Source: Dyadobacter sp. 50-39 (lineage in GTDB: Bacteria; Bacteroidota; Bacteroidia; Cytophagales; Spirosomataceae). Taken from it: 64,000 nt of DNA. Of the stretch, positions 43,978 to 53,078 are shown piece by piece. Made by a program: the position numbers and the translations under genes. Where the stretch lies: NCBI GenBank assembly GCA_001898145.1, contig MKSR01000029.1:186001-250000 (forward strand), in the 5' to 3' direction. The stretch's first letter is position 1, and each line of letters opens with the position of its first letter. The notes below the pieces were generated by a model that was given only the letters and a program-made list of their open reading frames with translations, made no database searches and was not told the origin of the DNA.

Positions 43978-44140
43978 CAGGGCTTTGTGGAATGCATTTT
44001 TTACTAAGGAGGTTAACGTATAAGGATTAGCCGTATATTTCTTAAAAAACGTTAAAACCGTTTTACGTATACGACCCGCTTCTTCCGGCACGTTAGCCTT
44101 TTATTGTTTTTAACTAATTACCACTTGAAAAAAGAGCCTT

Positions 44141-45706
44141 ATGCAATATAACATCCTTTGGGCCGACGATGAAATAGATCTTCTCAAACCGCACATCATG
44201 TTTCTCACCAACAAAGGTTACAATGTGACGCCCGTGAACAGCGGCGCCGATGCATTGGACCGTATCGAGAACGACCGGTTTGATATTGTCTTTCTTGACG
44301 AAATGATGCCGGGTATGACCGGACTCGAAACCCTAGCGCAGATCAAGCAGCAACAGCCCAACCTCCCGGTAGTCATGATCACGAAAAGCGAAGAGGAGCA
44401 TATCATGGAGGATGCCATCGGGTCAAAGATCGATGATTACCTGATCAAACCACTGAATCCCAATCAGATACTCCTTTCCGTCAAAAAAATCCTGGACAAC
44501 AAACGCCTGGTAACCGAGAAGACCACCCTCAGCTATCAGCAGGAGTTCCGCACCCTGGCGATGCAATACCAGGACCGCATTGGTCACGAAGAGTGGGCGG
44601 ATATTTACAAAAAACTCATTTACTGGGAGCTCGAACTGGAAAGCTCCGACGATCAGGGAATGGCCGAAGTTTTCAGCATGCAGAAAAGCGAAGCCAATGC
44701 CAATTTCTGCAAATTCATTGAAGACGAATACGAAGAATGGCTCAATGACCCGCGTTCCGACAAGCCGATCCTCTCGCACCAGTTGATGAAACAGAAGGTA
44801 TTCCCACATCTCAAAGGCTCTACCGAACCCGTTTTCTTCCTTTTGATCGACAACTTCCGTTATGATCAGTGGAAAATGATCCAGCCGATTCTGCAGGAGT
44901 TTTTCAATATAGAGGAGGAATCATCTTACTACTCCATCTTGCCGACTACCACCGGCTACGCACGTAATGCGATCTTCTCCGGACTTATGCCGAGTGAAAT
45001 GGAGCGCAAGCATCCGCAATGGTGGGTGAGTGATGAAAATACGCCGGAAGGTGAAGAAGGACTGAACAACCACGAGCAGGACTTCCTTCAAAAACAATTG
45101 GAAATGAACCACTTGAATATCAAGTTTTCATATAACAAGATATTGAATACCAACCAGGGAAAAGCATTGGTGGATACATTCAATAACCTGCTGACCAACC
45201 AGTTGAATGTGATTGTCTACAATTTTGTGGATATGCTTTCCCACGCGCGTACGGACGTGCAGATGATCAAGGAGCTTGCGCCGGATGAGGCTGCTTATCG
45301 CTCCATTACCCGTTCGTGGTTCCAGCATTCTCCGCTGCTCGATTTCATTCGCAAAGTGGCAGAGAAGAAGGGCCGCCTGATCCTTACCACCGACCACGGC
45401 ATGATCCGCGTTCAGAAACCGGTTAAAATCATCGGTTACCGTGAAACGAATACGAACCTCCGTTACAAGCACGGAAAAAACCTCGGCTTCGACGACAACC
45501 ACTTGATGGTATGCCGCAAACCGGAGCGCATATTCCTGCCGAAACCACACGTTTCGACTTCGTACGTGTTCACGAAAGAAGATTATTTCTTTGCTTACCC
45601 AAACAACTACAACCAATACGTGAACCTCTACCGCGATACCTTCCAGCACGGTGGCGTATCGCTTGAAGAGATGATCATTCCGGTGATTGACATGAAAGCG
45701 AAATAA
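44141..45706 (+). CDS. porX: PorX: T9SS response regulator with PglZ phosphodiesterase domain
   Basis: This 521-residue protein combines an N-terminal receiver domain (Asp9-Asp10, phospho-acceptor Asp53 in FLDEMMPG, Thr81, Lys103) with a linker and a C-terminal alkaline-phosphatase-fold PglZ domain (about 210-520). DNFRYDQW, PTTTGYARNAIFSG and TTDHGMIR hold the probable zinc ligands and nucleophile. PorX with the kinase PorY controls T9SS genes in Porphyromonas and gliding relatives, and its PglZ domain hydrolyses oligonucleotides. No porY or T9SS structural gene is adjacent. The 163-base leader and a following terminator suggest a single-gene unit. Confidence 0.93.
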   Translation: MQYNILWADDEIDLLKPHIMFLTNKGYNVTPVNSGADALDRIENDRFDIVFLDEMMPGMTGLETLAQIKQQQPNLPVVMITKSEEEHIMEDAIGSKIDDYLIKPLNPNQILLSVKKILDNKRLVTEKTTLSYQQEFRTLAMQYQDRIGHEEWADIYKKLIYWELELESSDDQGMAEVFSMQKSEANANFCKFIEDEYEEWLNDPRSDKPILSHQLMKQKVFPHLKGSTEPVFFLLIDNFRYDQWKMIQPILQEFFNIEEESSYYSILPTTTGYARNAIFSGLMPSEMERKHPQWWVSDENTPEGEEGLNNHEQDFLQKQLEMNHLNIKFSYNKILNTNQGKALVDTFNNLLTNQLNVIVYNFVDMLSHARTDVQMIKELAPDEAAYRSITRSWFQHSPLLDFIRKVAEKKGRLILTTDHGMIRVQKPVKIIGYRETNTNLRYKHGKNLGFDDNHLMVCRKPERIFLPKPHVSTSYVFTKEDYFFAYPNNYNQYVNLYRDTFQHGGVSLEEMIIPVIDMKAK

Positions 45707-45721
45707 ATAGCTTGAATACGC

Positions 45722-45757
45722 AAAAAAGGCATCTGATCCTCTCAGATGCCTTTTTTT
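45722..45757. terminator. Bidirectional terminator between porX and ftsE
   Basis: AAAAAAGGCATCTGA pairs perfectly with TCAGATGCCTTTTTT over a TCCTC loop, between convergent genes. T runs flank it on both strands. Confidence 0.92.
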
Positions 45758-45774
45758 AATGCTTTAAAACAAGA

Positions 45775-46455
45775 CTAGCTCATGGTAACACCGCCGTTCT
45801 CGCATTTGATCACGCGGGCGGGGAAGCGTTTGAGAAAATCGTGGTTGTGGGTGGCCATTAATATCGCAGTGCCTGCATTGTTGATGGTGCGGAACACCTG
45901 CATGATCTGGTCGCCTACTTCGGGGTCGAGGTTTCCGGTAGGCTCATCGGCGATCAGGATTTGCGGCTCGTTAAGCATCGCCCGGGCGATTACCACGCGC
46001 TGCTGCTCACCGCCTGAAAGCTGGTGCGGCATGCGTTTCTGGGCCGTTCCGAGGCCTACCTGCATCAACACTTCGGCAATGCGTTTGGATATTTTGCCTT
46101 TGTCTTCCCAGCCCGTCGCCCGGAGTACGAACGCCAGGTTGTCTTCGACCGAACGGTCAGAAAGCAACTGAAAATCCTGGAAAACAATGCCTATCCGGCG
46201 ACGTAGGAAAGGGATATCGGCCCTTTTGATATTGTGAAGCTCATAACCGGCTACTTTGGCAGAACCGGTGTGCAGCCATAAATCGGCATATAGTGTTTTC
46301 AACAGCGAACTCTTACCGCTACCGGTCCGACCGATAAGGTAAACGAATTCGCCCTTGCTGATTTCAAAATGAACGTCGTTCAAAACAGGCCTCTCACCCT
46401 GATAGATATCTGCCCTTTCCAGTCTGATTATTGGCTCCGTCGAATCGGTGGTCAT
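45775..46455 (-). CDS. ftsE: ABC ATPase, FtsE-type
   Basis: This 226-residue ATPase has Walker A GRTGSGKSS (42-50), a QDFQLLSD Q-loop, the signature LSGGEQQRV, Walker B LIADEPTGNLDP and an H-loop MATHNHDF. The spacing fits the FtsE group, the cell-division ATPase that with membrane partner FtsX controls peptidoglycan hydrolases. No ftsX-like gene lies next to it in this window, as is often seen in Bacteroidota. A LolD-type lipoprotein or macrolide-export ATPase is a less likely reading because no MacB-like partner is adjacent. Confidence 0.85.
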   Translation of the reverse strand: MTTDSTEPIIRLERADIYQGERPVLNDVHFEISKGEFVYLIGRTGSGKSSLLKTLYADLWLHTGSAKVAGYELHNIKRADIPFLRRRIGIVFQDFQLLSDRSVEDNLAFVLRATGWEDKGKISKRIAEVLMQVGLGTAQKRMPHQLSGGEQQRVVIARAMLNEPQILIADEPTGNLDPEVGDQIMQVFRTINNAGTAILMATHNHDFLKRFPARVIKCENGGVTMS

Positions 46456-46539
46456 GATTTGTGCTTTGCGTAAATGTGAGCGAATGCTCGAAATGGATAG
46501 TGTGGCGAGTCCGCTTATGTCAAATTGAGCAGACCAGTA

Positions 46540-46625
46540 TTGTCATCCTGAGCGTAGTCGAAGGATATTTGCGCGTTGCCTTGGAAAAATCGCACATGCA
46601 CTTCGACTTCGCTCAGTGTGACAAA
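46540..46625. repeat. Palindromic dispersed repeat (TCATCCTGAGCG ... CGCTCAGTGTGA)
   Basis: The left arm TTGTCATCCTGAGCGTAGTC continuing GAAGGAT (46540-46566) and the right arm, ending CGCTCAGTGTGACAAA (46599-46625), are inverted copies with two or three differences and about 32 bases between. I recall this sequence as a widely dispersed intergenic palindrome in Bacteroidota, similar to REP/BIME elements. It lies between the ends of ftsE upstream region and fsa. Confidence 0.75.
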
Positions 46626-46630
46626 CGGAA

Positions 46631-47287
46631 TTATGAATTACCCTTTTTGTAGTCAGAAAGGAATTTTTCCAAACCGATATCGGTCAATGGGTGTTTCAGC
46701 AATGCCTCGATTGCGCTCAATGGGCCGGTCATTACGTCGGCACCAACTTCTGCACATTGGATGATGTGCATCGGGTGACGAACTGATGCCGCCAGCACCT
46801 GCGTATCGAAACCGTAGTTTCTATAAATAGTCAGGATTTGTTCGATCAGGGCGATACCATCGGTAGAGATATCGTCCAGGCGGCCTACGAACGGAGAAAC
46901 GTAAGTGGCACCGGCTTTCGCTGCAACGAGCGCCTGTCCTGGTGAGAAAATCAGCGTACAGTTGGTACGGATTCCTTTTGAAGAGAAATATTTCAGCGCT
47001 TTGATACCTTCTTTGATCATCGGGATTTTCACCACGATTTTCTCGTCGATCTCAACCAGTTCCTCGCCTTCGCGAACCATTCCTTCGAAATCAACCGAGA
47101 TCACTTCCGCACTTACATCGCCATCCACGATGTCGCAGATTGCTTTGTAGTGACGCATTATATTATCCTTACCTGTAATTCCTTCTTTCGCCATCAAAGA
47201 TGGGTTGGTGGTCACACCGTCTAATACACCAAGCGCCTGCGCTTCCCGAATTTCATTCAGGTTCGCAGTATCAATGAAAAATTTCAT
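46631..47287 (-). CDS. fsa: Fructose-6-phosphate aldolase / TalC-type transaldolase
   Basis: This 218-residue TIM-barrel enzyme of the small transaldolase family has the Schiff-base Lys87 (IVVKIPM), Asp6 in FIDTANL, and [11 protein letters not shown] at 26-36. The size fits FSA/TalC rather than classical 320-residue transaldolase. Members cleave fructose-6-phosphate to dihydroxyacetone and glyceraldehyde-3-phosphate, or catalyse transaldolase transfer in the pentose phosphate pathway; which one applies is not visible. A good promoter precedes it, and the SRP RNA gene lies upstream on the same strand. Confidence 0.9.
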   Translation of the reverse strand: MKFFIDTANLNEIREAQALGVLDGVTTNPSLMAKEGITGKDNIMRHYKAICDIVDGDVSAEVISVDFEGMVREGEELVEIDEKIVVKIPMIKEGIKALKYFSSKGIRTNCTLIFSPGQALVAAKAGATYVSPFVGRLDDISTDGIALIEQILTIYRNYGFDTQVLAASVRHPMHIIQCAEVGADVMTGPLSAIEALLKHPLTDIGLEKFLSDYKKGNS

Positions 47288-47316
47288 ATTGAAAATTTAT
47301 TGGTTAGAATATTCCA

Positions 47317-47346
47317 CAAAAGTAGGAAACCCTGAACAAAAGCAAA
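47317..47346 (-). promoter_or_regulatory. Promoter of the fructose-6-phosphate aldolase gene
   Basis: On the minus strand TTTG (complement of 47343-47346) is followed after 18 bases by a perfect TACTTTTG (complement of 47317-47324). It lies 30 bases before the ATG at 47287. Confidence 0.62.
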
Positions 47347-47382
47347 AAGAAAGAAAGACGGAAAAACCTGAGGCGAAGAAAT

Positions 47383-47480
47383 AAAAAAAGGCAAACCGAG
47401 AATCTCACCGCATCGACCACCTACCCTTGCTTCCGTCAGGACCTGGGGGATTCGGAAGGAGCTGGTAGTTCCGATTTGCC
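47383..47480 (-). ncRNA. ffs: Signal recognition particle RNA (4.5S-like), with its own terminator
   Basis: On the minus strand the sequence from 47480 reads GGCAAATCGGAACTACCAGC, continues to the conserved CCAGGTCCTGACGGAAGCAAGGG apical loop region in pieces (AGGTCC at the loop, GGAAGCAA after it), and ends CTCGGTTTGCC followed by seven T. The 5' GGCAAA and 3' TTTGCC ends pair. This is the short SRP RNA of about 91 bases that binds Ffh. A TATCTTTG box sits just upstream. It is one of the few RNA genes in the window and was found by structure and motif, not by search. Confidence 0.9.
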
Positions 47481-47485
47481 GGGTG

Positions 47486-47493
47486 CAAAGATA
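47486..47493 (-). promoter_or_regulatory. -7 promoter box (TATCTTTG) of the SRP RNA gene
   Basis: On the minus strand TATCTTTG, a perfect TAnnTTTG match, lies 5 bases upstream of the RNA 5' end at 47480. A TTTG about 15 bases farther upstream is somewhat close. Confidence 0.6.
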
Positions 47494-47540
47494 AGGACAT
47501 TTTATTCACAAAAAGAAAACATTCGTGTAACGTTTCGCCT

Positions 47541-47548
47541 TACTTTTG
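47541..47548 (+). promoter_or_regulatory. Putative -7 promoter box (TACTTTTG)
   Basis: A perfect TAnnTTTG match lies 26 bases before the TPR lipoprotein ATG at 47575. Confidence 0.52.
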
Positions 47549-47574
47549 TGCGAATCAACTAGAAATGAACCAGT

Positions 47575-48276
47575 ATGCCTCGATTATTTTTTTTATTTTT
47601 TCTGATTTTCCTTTACGCCTGCTCCCAATCCTCCGACGCGTTCCTCCAAAAAGGCAAAGAACTCATGCAACAAGGCAAAACGCGTGAGGCCATTGAATTC
47701 ATCAACAAAGCGATCGAAAAAAATACCACCAATGCCGACGCGTTCAACCTCCGCGGCGTGGCTTATTACGAATTGAAAGAATATCCGAATGCATTGCTCG
47801 ACTTCGGCCAGGCCATCCGGCTGCAACCTTCCTCCTACCGCCCTTACTTCAACCGCGCATTGCTTTATACGGACGAAAACAAACTGGATTCCGCATTTTC
47901 CGATTATAACAAATCCGCCGAACTGGCTCCCGATACTGCCGATGTATTCCTCAACCGCGGGCAGTTGCTCGTGCTGATGGATAAAACGCCCGATGCGATC
48001 AAGGATTTTGAAAAAGCCACTCAGCTCGATGCGAACAACAAGCAGGCCTGGTACAACCTGGGAAATACCTACTACCGCACCCAGGACTTCAAAAAAGCAA
48101 CATTGGCATTTCGCCAGACCGTGAAACTTGACGCGAGCTACGGAAAGGCATTCTACGGATTGGGCCTCGCGCAGATCAACGATAATGAAAAAGACCTGGG
48201 CTGCACGAACCTGAAACAGGCTCTGAACCTGGGATATAGCGACGCTGCGAACGCATTGGCGCAATTTTGTCAGTAA
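47575..48276 (+). CDS. TPR lipoprotein
   Basis: This 233-residue protein has a lipoprotein signal (FFLIFLYAC, Cys16, then SQSSD), then about five or six tetratricopeptide repeats of 34 residues filling the rest (for example AIEFINKAIEKNTTNADAFNLRGVAYYELKEYPNALLDF, which spans one unit and part of the next). TPR lipoproteins on the periplasmic side usually scaffold membrane complexes, and in Bacteroidota several belong to assembly or secretion machines. No partner gene identifies the complex. The start follows a promoter-like box, and the gene appears monocistronic. Confidence 0.85.
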   Translation: MPRLFFLFFLIFLYACSQSSDAFLQKGKELMQQGKTREAIEFINKAIEKNTTNADAFNLRGVAYYELKEYPNALLDFGQAIRLQPSSYRPYFNRALLYTDENKLDSAFSDYNKSAELAPDTADVFLNRGQLLVLMDKTPDAIKDFEKATQLDANNKQAWYNLGNTYYRTQDFKKATLAFRQTVKLDASYGKAFYGLGLAQINDNEKDLGCTNLKQALNLGYSDAANALAQFCQ

Positions 48277-48373
48277 ATGATGTGTTAAAACAGTGTTTCC
48301 GGCAGTTAATAATGTGCCGGTAACGGCTTTTTAGCATACCTTAACATCGTTCGAAATTTTAACCCGCTTTATC

Positions 48374-48703
48374 ATGAGACTTTTCAAGATATTTTTCGGC
48401 GTCATCTTCGTCATTTTCGCCTACCTGCAACTCAATGATCCCGATTCAGGCGTCTGGATTGCCATTTACAGCTTTGCCGCACTGGCATGTTTTATGAGTA
48501 TCCGCGAGCTATGGCCCTCCTGGGTATTTTACGTACTTGCGGCCGGATATGTAGTGGCGGCTATCCTTCAATGGCCACCTGAATTCGAAGGTATTTTCTT
48601 TGGCGAAACGGCGATGCGCAGCCTCAACATTGAGTTGGCGCGGGAATCGCTCGGGTTGGGCATTTGTGCCATTGTGATGGCCGTTGTAGGCAAATGGGGC
48701 TGA
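48374..48703 (+). CDS. Transmembrane 220 family protein
   Basis: This 109-residue protein has three to four hydrophobic helices and the opening FAYLQLNDPDSGVWIAIY, which is the hallmark of the Tmemb_220 family. The function is unknown. It ends exactly one base before the birA stop on the other strand, so the two genes abut tail to tail with no terminator in between. Confidence 0.85.
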   Translation: MRLFKIFFGVIFVIFAYLQLNDPDSGVWIAIYSFAALACFMSIRELWPSWVFYVLAAGYVVAAILQWPPEFEGIFFGETAMRSLNIELARESLGLGICAIVMAVVGKWG

Positions 48704-49471
48704 TCATTCCCTCACCCACTCGATCTCTTTCAAACCGAAATCCATTTCTTCCGGCTCGTTGGCCAGTCTGACACGCAATTTCCCAAGCTTTGTCACATCG
48801 GTCACCGAGCCGCTGGTGATATTTCCGTTGTAGAGAAATTTCACATCCTGCTGATAACCATACAGATACCTCAGATACTCGCGGCGGATCACGTCGTTCT
48901 GGGAGCCTGAGCGCAACCGCACATACCAGGCGTCCAGGGACTTCAACAGCTTATGAAACTCATCGGCCAGTACGAATGTCTGCCCGGTTTCACGCGCAAG
49001 CGAAGTCGCATACTCATTCTCGAATACCGACTGGTTGATATTCACGCCTATGCCCACAATGGACGTAGCGAAACGGCTGCCCTGCAACGAGTTTTCGATC
49101 AAAACCCCGCACGATTTCCGGTTGTTCATGTAAATGTCGTTCGGCCACTTCACCCGGGTATCGGGCACGTAGCTTCCCAGGTATCCGCGGATCGCGAGCG
49201 CGGTGATCTGACTGATCAGAAACTGCTCCTGGATAGGCAGAAAACCGGGTGTCAGTACCACTGACAGGGTCAGATTTTCGCCTGCATTCGCATTCCAGGC
49301 GGTTCCGCGCTGGCCTCTTCCCTTCACCTGATTGTCGGTAATGACAACCGTTCCTTCCTCAAACAACCCCGCATGTACTATTTCAGCCGCTATGTCGTTG
49401 GTGGAGTGACAAGTTGGCAGGTATATAACTTTTTTACCAATTATTAGCGTGTCCTGTGTAGAGTTGTACAA
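48704..49471 (-). CDS. birA: Biotin--[acetyl-CoA-carboxylase] ligase
   Basis: This 255-residue enzyme attaches biotin to the carboxyl carrier protein via biotinyl-AMP. Visible motifs are STNDIA near the N-terminus, KGRGQRGTAW (substrate-binding loop), VKWPNDIYMNNRK and GIGVNIN. No N-terminal helix-turn-helix is present, so it is a class I ligase with no repressor function. Its start is 45 bases from the divergent rsfS start, a short shared regulatory region. Confidence 0.92.
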   Translation of the reverse strand: MYNSTQDTLIIGKKVIYLPTCHSTNDIAAEIVHAGLFEEGTVVITDNQVKGRGQRGTAWNANAGENLTLSVVLTPGFLPIQEQFLISQITALAIRGYLGSYVPDTRVKWPNDIYMNNRKSCGVLIENSLQGSRFATSIVGIGVNINQSVFENEYATSLARETGQTFVLADEFHKLLKSLDAWYVRLRSGSQNDVIRREYLRYLYGYQQDVKFLYNGNITSGSVTDVTKLGKLRVRLANEPEEMDFGLKEIEWVRE

Positions 49472-49516
49472 TTTTTTTGTTTTACTTTAGGGTTTTAGAA
49501 AAGGAAATAACAACGC

Positions 49517-49900
49517 ATGAAAGAACGCAAAAATAAAGAACTATCCTCAAAAGATCTCACCGAACTGGTGGTGAAGGGCATGACAGAAAAGAAGGGTTTG
49601 GAGATTGCCATATTAGACCTCAGAAAAGTAAAAAATTCAATCACTGACTTTTTCGTGATTTGCTCGGGGAATTCCGACACACAAATAGATGCTTTGGCCA
49701 ACTCGGTTGAAGATGAAGTTTACAAAATATCCAAAACAGAGCCCTGGCAGAAAGAAGGAAAGGCGAATGGGGAATGGATTTTGATTGACTATGTCGACGT
49801 TGTCGCACATATTTTCAACAAAGAACGCCGCAAACATTACGATCTGGAAGAACTTTGGGGAGATGCAGAGGTGACGTACCTGGAAGACTCCATGGTATGA
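49517..49900 (+). CDS. rsfS: Ribosome silencing factor RsfS
   Basis: This 127-residue protein of the RsfS (Iojap/DUF143) family binds ribosomal protein L14 and blocks subunit joining in nutrient-poor cells. Visible hallmarks are ITDFFVICSGNSDTQ (about 42-56) and WILIDYVDVVAHIF (about 91-104). Length is usual for the family with a short Lys-rich N-terminal extension. It precedes ftsH by 72 bases, an arrangement typical for Bacteroidota. Confidence 0.94.
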   Translation: MKERKNKELSSKDLTELVVKGMTEKKGLEIAILDLRKVKNSITDFFVICSGNSDTQIDALANSVEDEVYKISKTEPWQKEGKANGEWILIDYVDVVAHIFNKERRKHYDLEELWGDAEVTYLEDSMV

Positions 49901-49972
49901 AGGCCCGCCGGGCGAACATTAGCCCTGCCGGGATTGTTGTTTATTATATTTCCTCTTAATTAAAACGAACGA

Positions 49973-52030
49973 ATGTCTGAAAACGATAACAAAAGGGGGC
50001 CACTCAACCCTAAAAGTCCTCAGAAGGGATATCAAGGTTGGATTATAGCCGCTCTGATCGCTACTATACTCGGAATCACGTACCTTAACCGCACATCAAC
50101 CATCCGCGAAACCACTCAGAAACGTTTCGAAAAAATGATGGCCGACAAGGAAGTGGAGCGCGTAACCATTGTAAATGACAAATCGGTAGAAGTTACGCTC
50201 AAACCCGAGGCGCTGAAACTCGACAAATACAGGGTTGTTGCAAAGGAAAATAACTATTTCGGCGGGGAAAGTGCTTCCCACTATCAGTTCCAGGTGACAT
50301 CGGCGGAAACCTTCAAGAAGGATTTCGATAAAATGCAGGAAGGAGTACCCGACGATGACAAAGTGCCTTTTGTGGTGGATACCCGCAACGACTGGACCAG
50401 TTTCCTCGGAACCTGGGGCTTTTTCATTGTCATGATCCTGGTAATGTACTTCATCCTCGGCAGAATGTCGGGTGGTGTAGGCCCTGGCGGTCAGATCTTC
50501 AACATCGGCCGGTCCCGCGCGACGCTCTTCGACGCCGAAAACAAGGTTAAGATCACATTTAACGATGTTGCCGGCCTCGACGAAGCGAAAGAAGAGATCA
50601 AAGAGATCGTAGAGTATCTGCAAAGCCCCGACAAATTCAAGAAACTGGGTGCTAAAATCCCGAAAGGTGCATTGCTCGTGGGCCCTCCGGGAACAGGTAA
50701 AACTTTGCTTGCGAAAGCAGTAGCGGGCGAAGCAGGCGTGCCTTTCTTCTCACTCTCTGGTTCCGACTTCGTGGAAATGTTCGTGGGTGTAGGAGCAGCG
50801 CGCGTGCGTGACCTCTTCAAACAAGCGAAAGAAAAAGCGCCTTGTATCATCTTTATTGATGAGATCGATGCCGTGGGTCGTTCACGTGGCCGTGGTGCAA
50901 TGCCTGGCTCTAACGACGAACGCGAAAATACATTGAACTCCCTGCTCGTGGAAATGGACGGTTTCGCAACCGACTCCGGTATCATCATTGTAGCAGCTAC
51001 CAACCGCCCCGATGTTCTCGACCCTGCATTGCTCCGTCCGGGACGTTTCGACCGCCAGATTTCCGTTGACAAGCCGGACGTAATCGGTCGCGAGGCGATT
51101 TTCAAAGTGCATTTGAAGCCATTGAAACTGGCTACCGACGTCAATATCCAGAAACTTTCGTCTCAGACCCCTGGCTTTGCCGGTGCTGAAATCGCGAACG
51201 TTTGTAACGAAGCCGCTTTGATCGCCGCCCGCCGTAACCGCGAGGAAGTGACTATGCAGGATTTCCAGGATGCCATGGACCGTGTAATCGGCGGTTTGGA
51301 AAAGAAAAACAAGCTGATTTCTCCGGAAGAGAAGCAAATCGTGGCATACCACGAAGCAGGCCACGCGGTGGCGGGCTGGTTCCTGGAACACGCCGATCCG
51401 TTGGTGAAAGTGTCGATCGTACCACGTGGTGTGGCGGCATTGGGTTACGCACAATATCTCCCGCGTGAGCAGTATCTGTACCGTACCGAGCAGCTGTTTG
51501 ATGAAATGTGCATGACATTGGGCGGCCGTGCCGCGGAGGATGTGGTATTCGGTAAAATCTCTACCGGCGCATTGAGCGACCTTGAACGGGTAACGAAAGT
51601 GGCATACAGCATGGTTACCATGTACGGTATGAATGAGCGCATCGGTAACATTTCATTCTACGATTCGAAACAAACCGATTACGCATTCACCAAGCCTTAC
51701 TCGGAATCGACTTCACAGGCGATCGACGAGGAGGTGAGAAAGCTGGTAGACGAAGCATACCAATTTGTAAAAAACCTGCTCGTTGAAAAACGTGATGCAC
51801 TTGAAGTGCTGGCCAAAGAGCTTCTTGAAAAAGAGATCCTTTTCCAGGCCGACCTCGAAAAGCTGATTGGAAAACGTCCTTACGAGAAAGAGACAAGCTA
51901 CCAGGCTTACATCAATCGTCGTTCGAACGAAGAAGCGGCCATTCACGAAGAAGTGGTGAAGCAGACACTCGAAAAAGATCGCAAAGAAGAAGAAATGGCG
52001 GAAGCCGAAAAAAGTGCCAACGACGAATAG
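49973..52030 (+). CDS. ftsH: ATP-dependent zinc metalloprotease FtsH
   Basis: This 685-residue inner-membrane AAA protease degrades misfolded membrane and some soluble proteins. Two N-terminal transmembrane segments (about 22-39 and 140-160) frame a periplasmic domain. The AAA domain has Walker A GPPGTGKT at 237-244, and the M41 zinc site HEAGH is at 460-464. The C-terminal tail is charged and Glu-rich. It follows rsfS, and a hairpin terminator follows its stop. Confidence 0.96.
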   Translation: MSENDNKRGPLNPKSPQKGYQGWIIAALIATILGITYLNRTSTIRETTQKRFEKMMADKEVERVTIVNDKSVEVTLKPEALKLDKYRVVAKENNYFGGESASHYQFQVTSAETFKKDFDKMQEGVPDDDKVPFVVDTRNDWTSFLGTWGFFIVMILVMYFILGRMSGGVGPGGQIFNIGRSRATLFDAENKVKITFNDVAGLDEAKEEIKEIVEYLQSPDKFKKLGAKIPKGALLVGPPGTGKTLLAKAVAGEAGVPFFSLSGSDFVEMFVGVGAARVRDLFKQAKEKAPCIIFIDEIDAVGRSRGRGAMPGSNDERENTLNSLLVEMDGFATDSGIIIVAATNRPDVLDPALLRPGRFDRQISVDKPDVIGREAIFKVHLKPLKLATDVNIQKLSSQTPGFAGAEIANVCNEAALIAARRNREEVTMQDFQDAMDRVIGGLEKKNKLISPEEKQIVAYHEAGHAVAGWFLEHADPLVKVSIVPRGVAALGYAQYLPREQYLYRTEQLFDEMCMTLGGRAAEDVVFGKISTGALSDLERVTKVAYSMVTMYGMNERIGNISFYDSKQTDYAFTKPYSESTSQAIDEEVRKLVDEAYQFVKNLLVEKRDALEVLAKELLEKEILFQADLEKLIGKRPYEKETSYQAYINRRSNEEAAIHEEVVKQTLEKDRKEEEMAEAEKSANDE

Positions 52031-52055
52031 GCATTTTTGATCGAATAAAAATAGG

Positions 52056-52092
52056 ATAGCCGGACAATTCAACCTGTCCGGCTATTATTTTT
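52056..52092 (+). terminator. Rho-independent terminator of ftsH
   Basis: ATAGCCGGACA pairs with TGTCCGGCTAT over an 8-base loop, followed by TATTTTTA. It is 25 bases past the ftsH stop. Confidence 0.88.
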
Positions 52093-52130
52093 ACAGCATA
52101 TCTGAATCTTTTACCTAAACCTTCAAAGCA

Positions 52131-53078
52131 ATGTCCTTTGAAATTTTCAAACAGCAATTCGGCGACCTGACTGAATACGTTATACACGAAACCTCGACTG
52201 AAAACCGCGTAGTGGTGATCCCCGAACTGGGCGGCATCGTACGCCAGCTATCCCTACGCAAAGGGCTCACCCTTTTTTCAGTCCTGAAAACACCTCCCAC
52301 CCCGGCCGCCCTTGTTGCCGACACGAAAAGCGCCAGTGAACTGCTTTTCCCTTTTGCAAGCCGCATACCGGAGGGGAAGTACAAGTTTCTGGGTAAGGAA
52401 TATCAGCTTCGCAAGAACGAAGACGGCGGGCTGAACGCCATTCACGGATTGGTGCGCAAAAACCAGTTTCATATCGACGAGCAGGTCATTCACGCTGATA
52501 ATGCGTCGATCCGATTATCGTATACCATCGACAATGCCGAAGGTTATCCGTTCCAGGTGCATTTTTCGGTGCGGTACACCCTGCATTCCGACGGTCGTTT
52601 CGAGCTGAAATATGAAGCTAAAAACAATGGGCACGCGCCTTGTCCGGCAATGTTCGGCTGGCACCCCTACTGGGTGCTGGGGAATGAGGATGTGGAAGCA
52701 TGGAACATTAACATTCCGTCGAAAAGGCTGGTTACCTTCAATGAAAACCTCATCCCGATCGGTACTGAAGCATTCGATATGGCGATGCCTGCTTTGCTGC
52801 ATAGGAAAGAGTTTGACAATGCCTTTATCGTAGAGAACACCGGCGGCCGCGCGGTTACCGAGCTGATTTCGAAGAACCAGAATGTTACGCTTCGTATTGA
52901 ACAGGAAACGGGGGAAGGGAAGTTCAATTACCTCGTCGTGTATACCCCGCCGGCACGTGACTGCGTAGCCATCGAGGCGCTGACTGCCAATGTGGACGCG
53001 TTCAATACGGGTGAAGGACTAAATATCCTCGCGCCCGGACACAGCATTGACGGCACGATCACGGTGAGCCTTACCTGA
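52131..53078 (+). CDS. Aldose 1-epimerase family protein
   Basis: This 315-residue galactose-mutarotase-like protein interconverts anomers of aldoses. Visible features are FPFASRIPEGKYKF and the strand NAIHGLVRKNQF (catalytic His region), FGWHPYWVLG in the middle and VIEALTANVDAFN at the end. The family is beta-sandwich and cytosolic. Its last 60 bases overlap the 3' end of the nucleotidyltransferase gene on the other strand, which is an unusually long overlap but both frames look real. Confidence 0.88.
   Translation: MSFEIFKQQFGDLTEYVIHETSTENRVVVIPELGGIVRQLSLRKGLTLFSVLKTPPTPAALVADTKSASELLFPFASRIPEGKYKFLGKEYQLRKNEDGGLNAIHGLVRKNQFHIDEQVIHADNASIRLSYTIDNAEGYPFQVHFSVRYTLHSDGRFELKYEAKNNGHAPCPAMFGWHPYWVLGNEDVEAWNINIPSKRLVTFNENLIPIGTEAFDMAMPALLHRKEFDNAFIVENTGGRAVTELISKNQNVTLRIEQETGEGKFNYLVVYTPPARDCVAIEALTANVDAFNTGEGLNILAPGHSIDGTITVSLT

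Noticed and set aside
46461-46764. Small open frames over the 46540-46625 palindrome and the fsa 3' end
   Set aside because: They translate a dispersed palindrome and the antisense of fsa.
48299-48335. Hairpin CCGGCA/TGCCGG after the TPR lipoprotein gene as a terminator
   Set aside because: The stem has only six pairs and the T run begins several bases away, so support is too weak.
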